Source: Methanomassiliicoccaceae archaeon COG_1 (lineage in GTDB: Archaea > Thermoplasmatota > Thermoplasmata > Methanomassiliicoccales > Methanomethylophilaceae). From it: a DNA stretch of 64,000 nt. The notes under the pieces are model-generated. The model saw only the letters and a program-made list of their open reading frames with translations, was not told the origin of the DNA and did no database searches. The translations under genes were made by a program, and so were the position numbers. The stretch's first letter is position 1. The number at the start of each line of letters is the position of its first letter. Shown here in pieces: positions 1 to 7,572 of this stretch. The DNA lies in assembly GCA_028561875.1 (NCBI GenBank), contig JAQQTI010000004.1, forward strand, positions 62,001 to 126,000, written 5' to 3'.

Positions 1-980
1 TGCTCTCCGCGGAGGGCAGGGACAGGGAGCTACTTTTCGAGAACGCAAGGGACGTCAGGGACGGGAAGTTCGGCGACAAGGTGTTCGCCTACGGCTTCGT
101 CTACTTCTCAACGTACTGCCACAACAACTGCACGTTCTGCTACTTCCGCAGGACGAACGGCATCGACCGCTACCGGAAGACGCCGGAGGAGATCGTCGAC
201 CTCGCCCTCGACCTGAAGGAGGAGGGCATCGACCTCGTCGACCTGACCATGGGGGAGGACGATCGGATGTACGGTGACGGCTTCTCCGGGCTCGTCGATA
301 TCGTCTCCCGCGTCCACGGCCTGGGGGTCTCCGTGATGGTGTCGCCGGGGGCGGTGGGCGAGGAGGCCATGCCGCGCCTGAAGGAGGCCGGCGCGGACTT
401 CTTCGCCGTCTACCAGGAGACTTACAACAGGGAGCTGTACTCCCGTCTCCGCCCGGAGCAGGACTTCGACTTCCGGTGCAACCAGAGGGCGTGGGCGAGG
501 GCGGCCGGCATGCTCACCGAGGACGGCATGATGGTCGGGCTCGGCGAGACCGTGGCCGACCGCGCCGACGCCATCCTCGCGATGTGCGCCGGGCCCTGCG
601 AGCAGATCCGCTGCATGACGTTCGTCCCGCAGACGGGGACGCCGCTGCAGAACCTCGAGCCGACGGGCTCCGGCATGGAGCTGAAGGCGATCGCCGCCAT
701 GAGGCTCCTCCGCCCGGACAGGTTCATCCCCGCGACCCTCGACGTCGAGGGCGTCGGGGGCATGAAGGCCCGCCTCGACGCGGGCGCGAGCACCATAACC
801 TCGATCGTCGTGCCGAGGAGGCACCTCGCCGGCGTGGCGCAGCCCGAGAAGGACATCGAGAGCGGTGCAAGGGGGGTCGACCACGTGTTCGAGCTGGTCG
901 ACGGGATGGGCAAGAAGGTCGCCTCGCAGAGGGACTTCTCCGCCATGCTCCGCCGGATGAAGGATGCCCTTCCGCGTCGA
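1..980 (+). CDS. pylB: PylB, 3-methylornithine synthase (5' end outside window)
   Basis: Radical SAM mutase that converts L-lysine to 3-methylornithine, the first step of pyrrolysine biosynthesis. The frame is already open at base 3. The 4Fe-4S motif CxxxCxxC appears as CHNNCTFC, followed by VDLTMGED and a TLDVEGVGGMKARLDAGA stretch, both characteristic of PylB. Roughly 40 N-terminal residues are missing. Similarity to known PylB ends near MGKKVASQRDFSAMLRRMKD. No standard stop follows until 1091, and the extra 37 codons would run through a TATA-like TTAAATA and low-complexity sequence. Two consecutive CGA codons lie at 978-983, exactly where the protein should end, and none occurs earlier, so I end the gene at the first. 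It shows that the host can make pyrrolysine. Confidence 0.92.
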
Positions 981-992
981 CGATTAAATACC
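979..992 (+). promoter_or_regulatory. TATA-like element after pylB
   Basis: GATTAAATAC lies directly behind the CGA CGA pair that closes pylB, about 105 bases before the first SMR gene. It has the look of an archaeal TATA box. Its place inside the standard-code extension of pylB argues that the extension is not translated. Inference from sequence only. Confidence 0.45.
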
Positions 993-1097
993 CGCTCCCC
1001 CCATCCCCGATGCGGTGTGCCGGCGGGTCCGTATCCGGCGGAGCGGGGCCGCCCGGCCCTCCTCCCCCGCAGGAGTCGGACCGCGGGTTGAATAAGC

Positions 1098-1439
1098 ATG
1101 GACGGATTGATCTACGTCGTAGCAGGCGGGCTAGTCGAGCCCGTATGGGTGTGCGCGCTCGAAAGGTTCGGCGCTGCCGGGAGGCCCGCGAGCAGGGCGG
1201 CGTGGGCCGCGCTCGCGGCCGTGGGGATGTTCGGCAGCCTGATGCTCCTCTCCTTCGGGATGAACGAGGGCGTGGCCATCGGCGTGGGGTACGCCATATG
1301 GACCGCCGTCGGCTCGGTGTTCACGATAGCGCTCGGCAGGATGCTCTTCGCCGAGCGCCTGCATCGGAAGAAGGTGCTCGCGGTCACGATGATAATCGCC
1401 GGCATCGCCGGCCTGCACCTCGCAGGGGGGATCGGATGA
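1098..1439 (+). CDS. SMR-family small multidrug resistance/guanidinium exporter subunit
   Basis: 113 residues with four predicted transmembrane helices, the usual size and layout of EmrE/SugE-type transporters. The GxGYAIWTAVG segment in the third helix matches the SMR signature, and a membrane-embedded acidic residue is present near the N-terminus (GGLVEPVWV). These proteins work as dimers that exchange drug or guanidinium cations for protons. The TGA stop overlaps the ATG of a second SMR gene (ATGA), so the two probably form a heterodimer. Substrate unknown. Confidence 0.88.
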   Translation: MDGLIYVVAGGLVEPVWVCALERFGAAGRPASRAAWAALAAVGMFGSLMLLSFGMNEGVAIGVGYAIWTAVGSVFTIALGRMLFAERLHRKKVLAVTMIIAGIAGLHLAGGIG

Positions 1440-1789
1440 GGGCCAACCCCTGGCTGCTCATCGCGGTGGGCGGTCTCTTCGAGGCCGTTTGGGCCACCAC
1501 GATGAACGAGTCCGCCGGCTTCACCGATCCGTTCTGGACGGCCGTGACCTACTCCATCAACCTGCTCAGCGTCTGGTTCCTCTACCGGGGGCTGAAGACG
1601 GGCATGCCGATGGGCGGGGCCTACGCCGTGTGGGCGGGGTGCGGGACGGTGGTCTCGACGGCGTTCGGGTACCTCTTCTACGGCCAGGCGCTGGCGCCGC
1701 TGGAGTTCCTATTCCTGGCGGTGCTCGTCGCCGGCATACTGCTGCTGCAGTACGCCGAGGGCCCGGACGGCAGGGGCAATCGGCACCGA
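1436..1789 (+). CDS. SMR-family transporter, second subunit
   Basis: Starts inside the stop of the preceding SMR gene. The four-helix SMR pattern is clear: the conserved Glu in GGLFEAVWATTM, then GAYAVWAGCGTV, then a hydrophobic helix ending near LLLQYAEG. The family is 105-115 residues long, but the standard frame stays open to 2275, antisense through the neighbouring methyltransferase. The first CGA is at 1787 and gives 117 residues. It lies within a few bases of the CGA that would end the convergent gene. Paired SMR proteins usually assemble as heterodimers. Confidence 0.82.
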
Positions 1790-2835
1790 TCCTCCCAGAA
1801 GCTCCTGCCCGCCCTCCCGAGGGCGGCCACGTTCGCGTCCGGGGAAGAGATGGGGGTCTCGCACCCCGGCGCGAGTATGTACCCCCCGTCCGTCCCGGCG
1901 GCGGCGATGAGGCGGTACGCCTCGCGGGTGATCCCCTCGGGCGTGCCCATCATGATGTGCTTCACGGGGTCGATGTTCCCCATGATCGCGAGGTCCCTCC
2001 CCGCGGCCTCTCTCGCGTCGCCGATGTCGACGGCGTGGTCGAAGCTGAAGCAGTCGGCGCCGGTCGCCTTGATCTCGGGGAAAATCCCCGTGGTGTTGCC
2101 GCAGATGTGCAGGAACGCGGGGACGCCGCACTCGCCCTTCACCCTGGAGATCGAGTCCTCGATGGCGAAGGCGGAGTACTCCCCGAACATGTCGGGGGCG
2201 ATGAGGTCGGTGGACGAGGTGGGGTCGGCCACCCACATGAGGGTGGCCCCCGACCTCACCATCTGCACCTGCTGATCGGCGACGAAGCCGGCGCATTTGG
2301 AGACCAGCCCCTTCACGTCCTCCCCCTGCCCCATCATGATCGCCATGAGCATGTCCTCGACGCCCATGAGGTACCCGGCGGTGGTGATCGGGCCCCAGGA
2401 AAGCCCGCAGACGTGCAGGTCCTCCGGCAGGTACTCGGCGGTCTTCCGGAGAGCCTCCGTGAAGCACCTGGTGAAGAGGGGGCACTCCTCCGCGGCGGAC
2501 GGGTCGAAGAACGCGAGCTCAGACACATCCTCCGGCCCCCTCACGAGCCTCGACTTCACGCGCCCGTAGTCGTCGTCGGGGAAGCTCACGTCCATCCCCA
2601 TGTCGGCGAACGGGACCTGCGAGTCGAGGACCGGCTTCACGAAGTCGCTCCCGGTCTTCAGGGCGTAGTCGACGGCCAGCCTCGCGGACGCCCCGGGGCT
2701 GTAGCGCGCGTCCTTGACGAGGACGCCCGCGCTCCTCGCGGCGGTCACCAGTGCGAAGTTGTTGACCGGCGTCCTGCCGCCCCCCTCGAATGCCAACGCC
2801 GCCTCGACGGCGGCGCGGTGCCCCGCGTCTTCCAT
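1780..2835 (-). CDS. MtaA/MtbA-type methylcobamide:coenzyme M methyltransferase (UroD superfamily)
   Basis: 351 residues with the uroporphyrinogen decarboxylase fold. The zinc-ligand motif of the MtaA/MtbA group is present as HICGNT, followed by GNIDPVK and the C-terminal APGCETP cysteine. In methanogens these proteins move a methyl group from a corrinoid protein to coenzyme M. With pylB nearby, a role in methylamine or methylated-compound methanogenesis is likely, but the exact corrinoid partner cannot be told. No standard stop appears until TAG at 1678, 33 codons past the point where the family ends. A CGA at 1780-1782 fits the expected end (...SFWEDRC). It converges on the SMR pair with about 10 bases of overlap. 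Confidence 0.85.
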
Positions 2836-2860
2836 GCCCGGGGGTAGGGCGGGCGCTTAA

Positions 2861-3829
2861 TTAACGGTTGGCGCGGACGAGCTCGGCGACCCCCTCGGCG
2901 AACTCCCCCGGGGGCGTGTTCCCGCCGATGTCGGGGGTGGTGCGGCCGAGGCGGTACATCTCGCGCACCGCCCTCTTGATCGAGGAGTAGGCGTCCGCCA
3001 TGCCGAGGTGCAGCAGCATCATGGCGGCGGAGAGGATCGCGGAGGTGGGGTTCCCCTCCCTCCCCTCGGGGCCGAAGGAAGGCTCGGGCAGGAAGAGGCC
3101 GGGGCCGTTGCCGACGTAGCCGTTCGGCATCAGCCCGCACCCGCCGACCATCCCCGCGGCCTGTCCGCGGACGAAGGGGGACTCGACGGGCCCGGCGACG
3201 ACGACGTCGAGCGACGACGGGTCCACGGCGAGGCGGCTGGAGAACTCGGCCGCTTCGAGGACATCGGCCTCGAACTCCGAGGCGGCGAAGTGGCGGCGGA
3301 AGCTGTCCCCGATCATCCTCCTGGCGCCGGGGGCCGTCTCGCCCTCGAGGACCATGGCGACCCCCCTCCTGCGCTTGGCCTCGGCGATGGCGATCGCCCT
3401 CGCGAAGGTCTGCGCGGTGGCGGCCTCGCTGATGAAGACCTCCGAGGAGACGCCGTCGAGGCTGTCGATCTCCGTGACGCTGGTGGCGACGACGGGGGTC
3501 ATCGACACCACGACGAGGTCGGTGCTCTTGCTGCCGATGTAGCTGCAGAGGGGCCAGTACTCGCCGACGTGGGCGTAGAGGCGCAGGTGCCGACAGAGGC
3601 TGGCGGCCGCCCCCCGCCCGCCCGGGGCGTCGCGGACGGGCCCGCACAGGACCGCATCCGAAGCGAGGATGAGGTTGGCCGTTTCCGGGGTGACGGCCCG
3701 CCCGCCGCCCCCGTCCATGTCGCCCCATATGATGTCGACGCCGGGCGCGGCCGCCTCGACCGCGAGCGCCGCGGCCTCCGCCGTCTCCCGGCGGTCGCCG
3801 GGGAGGGCAAGGACCCTCTTGGCACTCAT
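2861..3829 (-). CDS. Isocitrate/isopropylmalate dehydrogenase-like protein, probably not catalytic
   Basis: 322 residues. The C-terminal half shows the family pattern: GGCGLMPNGYVG in place of GSLGMAPSANIG, then EGNPTSAILSAAMMLLHLG, matching the ANPTATILSAAMML helix. The N-terminal glycine loop, the active-site Arg cluster and the metal-binding Asp motif (GDILSDE, here ESPFVRGQ) are not recognisable. It therefore looks like a divergent paralogue that has lost hydride-transfer chemistry. It stops at TAA just upstream of the methyltransferase gene and is probably co-transcribed with it. Function unknown. It might bind a cofactor or substrate in a regulatory way. Confidence 0.7.
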   Translation of the reverse strand: MSAKRVLALPGDRRETAEAAALAVEAAAPGVDIIWGDMDGGGGRAVTPETANLILASDAVLCGPVRDAPGGRGAAASLCRHLRLYAHVGEYWPLCSYIGSKSTDLVVVSMTPVVATSVTEIDSLDGVSSEVFISEAATAQTFARAIAIAEAKRRRGVAMVLEGETAPGARRMIGDSFRRHFAASEFEADVLEAAEFSSRLAVDPSSLDVVVAGPVESPFVRGQAAGMVGGCGLMPNGYVGNGPGLFLPEPSFGPEGREGNPTSAILSAAMMLLHLGMADAYSSIKRAVREMYRLGRTTPDIGGNTPPGEFAEGVAELVRANR

Positions 3830-3836
3830 GCGCGGC

Positions 3837-4832
3837 TCACAGGATCCTGTCGGCCAGGCCGGCGTAGATGAGCGGGAGGGTGATGGTGGCGTCGCCCTCG
3901 ACGGTCATCTTCTTGGCGTCGGACTTCACCTTCCCCCAGGACACGGCCTCCCTTATCCTGGCGCCGGAAAGGGAGCCGTCGTACTCCTCGGCGGTGGTCA
4001 GGTAGATGCAGTAGTCGAGGCCGCCGCGGAACTGGTTCCACCAGATGACGTGGTGTTTGGAGATGCCGCCGCCGACGATGATGGCGCCGGCGTACCTCGC
4101 CCCGTTCGTCATCTCGGAGAGCATCTGCTCGTCGGCGAAGAGGTCTATCCTCAGCTTCCTGTGGGTCTGGTAGTACATCCACAGCTGGCACCCGAAGGAG
4201 CCGTCGGTGATCCCGGGCACGACGATGGGCACGTGGTTGGCGTGGGCGTTCCAGAGGAGGCTGCCCTCGTGCCCCCTGACCCTGCCGAGCCTCTCGCCGA
4301 CCCTGTCGATGATCTCGTGGGTGGCCATGGACTGGGTCTCGGCGAAGATCTCGTCGAACATGGGGAGGAGCTCGTCCTCGAGGACCGCCCCGTAGCACGC
4401 GTCCGGGACGAGGACGTTCCCGAGCCTGCTGACCTCGTTCTCCCTGAGGAAGGCATCGTCCATCATGAAGTCCCCCTTGTAGTAGTCGGCGTACAGGCGG
4501 GACAGGTCGTGGTCGAGGCAGCCGCAGGTGGTGATGATGAGGTCGACCATGCGGTTCCGGACCATGTCGACGATGACGCCGCGGGTGCCGGTGGCCATGA
4601 TGCAGGCGGGGAAGGAGAGGATCCTCAGGCAGCCCTTCCTGGTGATCATCCTCTCGGCGATGTCGGTGGCGTCGGCCAGCTTCTGGGCGGTGAAGCCGCC
4701 GGCCCTGCCCATGGCGCGGAGCATCCCGTCGACGGTCATGCCCCTGGTGATCCTGATGTCCCTGACGGGGACCTTCTCGAGCCTCCTCTGGGTCTCTGTT
4801 AGTTCGGATTCTTTCCTGGAATGCATTGGCAT
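3837..4832 (-). CDS. dys: Deoxyhypusine synthase
   Basis: 331 residues. Transfers the aminobutyl group of spermidine to a lysine of translation factor aIF5A. The catalytic lysine lies in the conserved SWGKVK, followed by EGDATITLPL. GGGISKHH and TTCGCLDHDL are also family motifs. The first ATG at 4832 lies about 25 bases behind a TATA-like TTATTTAAC on the same strand near 4860, so the message is probably leaderless or nearly so. A second ATG two codons later is possible. Ends in TGA. The IPMDH-like gene starts 8 bases downstream. Confidence 0.93.
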   Translation of the reverse strand: MPMHSRKESELTETQRRLEKVPVRDIRITRGMTVDGMLRAMGRAGGFTAQKLADATDIAERMITRKGCLRILSFPACIMATGTRGVIVDMVRNRMVDLIITTCGCLDHDLSRLYADYYKGDFMMDDAFLRENEVSRLGNVLVPDACYGAVLEDELLPMFDEIFAETQSMATHEIIDRVGERLGRVRGHEGSLLWNAHANHVPIVVPGITDGSFGCQLWMYYQTHRKLRIDLFADEQMLSEMTNGARYAGAIIVGGGISKHHVIWWNQFRGGLDYCIYLTTAEEYDGSLSGARIREAVSWGKVKSDAKKMTVEGDATITLPLIYAGLADRIL

Positions 4833-4957
4833 CAGCGGGCCCCGCCAGTCCCTTCTTTGTTAAATAACTTGCCGAGCCCGCGCATCGCGGGGGATGTGCC
4901 AGATTGCGCGCCACGCCCCGCATCGCCCTCCCGACCCAGCCCCCTCGCCTCTGCTCA

Positions 4958-4972
4958 ACCTTTTAATATAAG
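4958..4972 (+). promoter_or_regulatory. TATA box for the rpoE'-spt4 operon
   Basis: CCTTTTAATATAAG, an AT-rich box in a GC-rich setting, sits about 40 bases upstream of the rpoE' ATG at 5007. This spacing fits an archaeal TATA box with a short leader. Confidence 0.7.
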
Positions 4973-5006
4973 AGGGGATTACTGCGCCTTACCCTAGAGG
5001 ATTGCC

Positions 5007-5591
5007 ATGTACATGATTACCGAGGCCCAGAGGATCGTGCGCATCCCTCCGTCGAAGCTCGGCTCGGACATCGCCGAAGTCATCGGCGGCATATCGTCCG
5101 AGACCTTCGAGGGCATGCTGCAGGACGACAAGTCCGTGTCGGTCCTCGTCAGCGATGTGGTGCCCGTCGGCAGCGGACGCATAGTCCACGGCGACGGGGC
5201 GGTCTACCAGACGGTCAAGTTCAGGCAGCTGGTGTTCGTCCCGAAGGACAACGAGGTCGTCGAGGGCGTGGTCGTGGAGATTCGCAACTTCGGAGCCTTC
5301 GTCCGCTTCGGCCCCCTGGACGGCCTCATACACGTGAGCCAGGTCATGGACGACCACGTCGACATCGACGAGGTCAATCAGAGGCTGATTGGGAAGGAGA
5401 CCGGCAGGTTCCTGGCCATCGGCGACCACGTCCGCGCGAGGGTCGTCAGCCTCGACCTGAACGAGAAGTCCCCCCAGGACAGCAAGATCGGCCTCACCAT
5501 GCGCCAGACCGGGCTCGGGAAGCTCGAGTGGCTCGACGAGGAGGAGAGGAAGCGCTCGGAGAAGGCCTCCAAGAAAGGGGGCGAGGAGCGA
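5007..5591 (+). CDS. rpoE1: DNA-directed RNA polymerase subunit E' (Rpo7)
   Basis: 194 residues. Stalk subunit of archaeal RNA polymerase, equivalent to Rpb7. It has an N-terminal ribonucleoprotein-like domain, then an S1 RNA-binding domain (GVVVEIRNFGAFVRFG, LDGLIHVSQ). It pairs with Rpo4 and helps promoter opening and RNA exit. The last codon before a stop is GAG, followed by CGA at 5589-5591, which overlaps the ATG of spt4 as CGATG. In other archaea this junction is typically TGATG. The standard frame runs 8 codons further into spt4. Confidence 0.93.
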
Positions 5592-5791
5592 TGGCGGGCG
5601 CCAGGATCGTGCTGAGGGCGTGCACCAACTGCCACCTCATCACCGAGGACGACGCCTGCCCCCGCTGCGCCAGCGCCACCAGCAAGGACTGGGTCGGCAT
5701 GGTGTGCGTGGCGGACCACGAGAAGTCGGAGATCGCCAGGAAGATGGGGATCACCGCGAACGGCAACTACGCGCTCAAGGTGCGCAGCTGA
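5591..5791 (+). CDS. spt4: Transcription elongation factor Spt4 (RpoE'')
   Basis: 66-residue zinc protein with the two Cys pairs CTNC and CPRC near the N-terminus, the hallmark of archaeal Spt4. It binds Spt5 and stimulates processive elongation by RNA polymerase. The ATG at 5591 overlaps the end of rpoE'. The rpoE'-spt4 order is the usual one in archaea. Ends at TGA. Confidence 0.93.
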   Translation: MAGARIVLRACTNCHLITEDDACPRCASATSKDWVGMVCVADHEKSEIARKMGITANGNYALKVRS

Positions 5792-5799
5792 GGCGGAGG

Positions 5800-6309
5800 A
5801 TGCGCGCTGGCAGAGTCCTCCCCCCCGGAGCGAGGGGGAGGTTCAAGGAGCCGGTCGGGCGCGACATAGCCGCCGGGGAGCTGCCCGGGCTGAGCTCGAA
5901 GCATACCATAATAACCGTCGGCGACGTGGTCTCGCTGACGGCGAGGGAGAACGGCGTCACGCCGCTCCTGTCCGTCTACGACGGGCGGACGGAGAGGCGC
6001 GGGGACCCCCGGTTCGCCCGCCTCGTCGAGGGCGGGGGGGAGGAGCCGGTGCCCGTCGCGAACCCCGCGGGGACGATCTCCGCGGAGCTCGAGGACGCCG
6101 TGAGAAACGCTTTGGCCGGAAAGGCCCCGACGGTGATACGCGTCGACGGGGAGGAGGACCTGGCGCTGCTGCCGTGTGTCCTGTACGCCCCGGAGGGCGC
6201 GGTGGTCGTCTACGGCTGGCCCGGGAGAGGGATGAAGGCCGTCGACACGGACGGCCCCGCCAGACGCCATGTCGAAGAGCTCATGGGCATGATGGAGGAG
6301 CAGAAATGA
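5800..6309 (+). CDS. GTP-dependent dephospho-CoA kinase (DUF359 family)
   Basis: 169 residues. Begins at the ATG eight bases after spt4. The family core is visible as TVGDVVSLTARENG, LSVYDGRTERR, ANPAGTISAELEDAVRNAL and VDGEEDLALLP, the pattern of the archaeal enzyme that phosphorylates dephospho-CoA with GTP in the last step of CoA synthesis. Its TGA overlaps the eS24 ATG. The position between spt4 and eS24 is common in euryarchaea. Confidence 0.9.
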   Translation: MRAGRVLPPGARGRFKEPVGRDIAAGELPGLSSKHTIITVGDVVSLTARENGVTPLLSVYDGRTERRGDPRFARLVEGGGEEPVPVANPAGTISAELEDAVRNALAGKAPTVIRVDGEEDLALLPCVLYAPEGAVVVYGWPGRGMKAVDTDGPARRHVEELMGMMEEQK

Positions 6310-6632
6310 AGATGGAGATCGTTGAGAAGAAAACCAACCCCCTGCAGTGCAGGACGGAGGTCCGCTTCGTCGTGGACCACGCGAAGGAGCCCACCCCCGG
6401 CAGGAACGCCGTGGCGGAGGAGATCGCGAAGCAGCTGAACACCCGGAGGGACTGCGTGGTCGTCGACGGGATGGCCGGCAAATACGGGATCGGCAGGACC
6501 GCCGGCTACGCCAAGGTCTACGACAGCAAGAAGGCCGCCCTCGATTACGAGAACGACCACCTCCTCAAGAGGAACGGGATCGCCGCCGAGGCCCCCAAGG
6601 GTGAAGAGGGCGGGGCGCCCGCCGCGGAGTGA
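6306..6632 (+). CDS. rps24e: Ribosomal protein eS24
   Basis: 108 residues. MKMEIVEKKTNPLQCRTEV at the N-terminus, then a GxxxxxGYAKVYDS motif, identify eS24 of the small subunit. Overlaps both neighbours by a few bases (ATGA upstream, GTGA downstream), so it is translated as part of the rpoE' operon. The tail is acidic and alanine/glycine rich, as in other Thermoplasmata. Confidence 0.94.
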   Translation: MKMEIVEKKTNPLQCRTEVRFVVDHAKEPTPGRNAVAEEIAKQLNTRRDCVVVDGMAGKYGIGRTAGYAKVYDSKKAALDYENDHLLKRNGIAAEAPKGEEGGAPAAE

Positions 6633-6637
6633 CCGAC

Positions 6638-6832
6638 ATGGCCAAAGCAGCAGCCGCGCCCAAAAAGGCGATTCAGAAGAGGGACGCCTACAAGGCCGAG
6701 GGCGACAGGCTCACCAGGACCAAGCCGGTCTGCCCCAAGTGCGGGCCGGGCGTCTTCATGGCGGTCCACAAGGACCGCGTCTCGTGCGGACGGTGCGGCC
6801 ACACCGAGTACGACGACGAGAAGAAGGGGTGA
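6638..6832 (+). CDS. rps27ae: Ribosomal protein eS31 (S27ae)
   Basis: 64 residues with a C4 zinc ribbon (CPKC ... CGRC) and the conserved YDDEKKG end. ATG at 6638 is preferred. A GTG at 6629 inside the eS24 stop could add three residues. Ends at TGA and is followed by a GC-rich hairpin. Confidence 0.93.
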   Translation: MAKAAAAPKKAIQKRDAYKAEGDRLTRTKPVCPKCGPGVFMAVHKDRVSCGRCGHTEYDDEKKG

Positions 6833-6835
6833 GGG

Positions 6836-6860
6836 ACCCCCGGCGGGCTCCGCCGGGGCC
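6836..6860 (+). terminator. GC-rich hairpin after eS31
   Basis: CCCCGGCGGGCTCCGCCGGGG forms a strong stem with a short loop immediately after the operon's last stop. No long T tract follows, so it is a putative terminator or processing hairpin. Confidence 0.5.
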
Positions 6861-6910
6861 GCCCTCCGGCGCCTCCGCGGATTTCGCAATCAGTCTTAAC
6901 GCAACACCAT

Positions 6911-6986
6911 GGACCCGTAGTATAGCTTGGATAGCACGGAGGCCTCCGGAGCCCCAGACTCGGGTTCGAATCCGACGGGTCCGCCA
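6911..6986 (+). tRNA. tRNA-Arg (anticodon CCG), structurally unusual, CCA encoded
   Basis: The acceptor stem GGACCCG pairs perfectly with CGGGTCC, followed by G and an encoded CCA. The anticodon loop is CTCCGGA, giving CCG, which reads the Arg codon CGG only. Three irregularities can be seen. The D stem has an A12-C23 mispair. The anticodon stem has A28-C42. The T arm lacks one base on its 3' side, leaving a four-pair stem (TCGG/CCGA) and an eight-base loop containing GTTCGAAT. Both A-C pairs would become A-U by a C-to-U change. It marks the left edge of the AT-rich island. It could be a divergent working tRNA or one damaged by integration. Confidence 0.75.
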
Positions 6987-7572
6987 ATCACATTGGCCAG
7001 CATTGGATTTTTCGAAATCAATAACTTTTTGAGTTGACCTACAATTTATTTTGTAGTTATTAATGAATCATAATATTATTAATAAAATTATTATAGTTCG
7101 AGTTTACGGAAAATCTCTATTGACGACTTCTGGGTCGGGTCCAGAACGCTGAAAAGAATGTTGTTCTCTTGTTTTATCATCTACCAATAATATTGTAATA
7201 TTCAAATTATATTCAAATCGTGCAATTTTTATTGATTTTTCAATAAGAAATATTCAGATATGACTATTTTGACAGTGGGAGTTATGATAGTTTTTTCTTA
7301 GGTAGTTAGGGTGTTAGTTTCTCAAGATCACTTTCCAAAGGCATCTTGAAAACTGCACGGATCCCCGAAAGTGGCATCTCACAGGATGAGAGTATACGGG
7401 TTTTCTTGCACACGCCTGATACATTATTCGTCCGTGATGTTCTTGTTTTGTATACTTGTCCGCAACACTCTAGGATTTGAAGTATGGTTTTACAGTTAGT
7501 TCAGACAGACAAGGCTCTGTTTTTTGACGTGTCAATAATCATTATTAGAGCGAAGGGGAATTACTTTCTGTC
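6987..7572. other. AT-rich spacer at the left edge of the island
   Basis: 586 bases with a sharp drop in GC content directly after the tRNA. Contains many short A/T runs and no reading frame that resembles a protein. No copy of the tRNA 3' end is seen here. The promoter of the following gene presumably lies in the last 60 bases. Confidence 0.5.

Noticed and set aside
476-2275. 599-residue plus-strand ORF
   Set aside because: Only its part from 1436 to 1789 is a real SMR protein. The rest is a shifted reading of pylB or antisense to the methyltransferase gene, open because GC-rich DNA has few stops.
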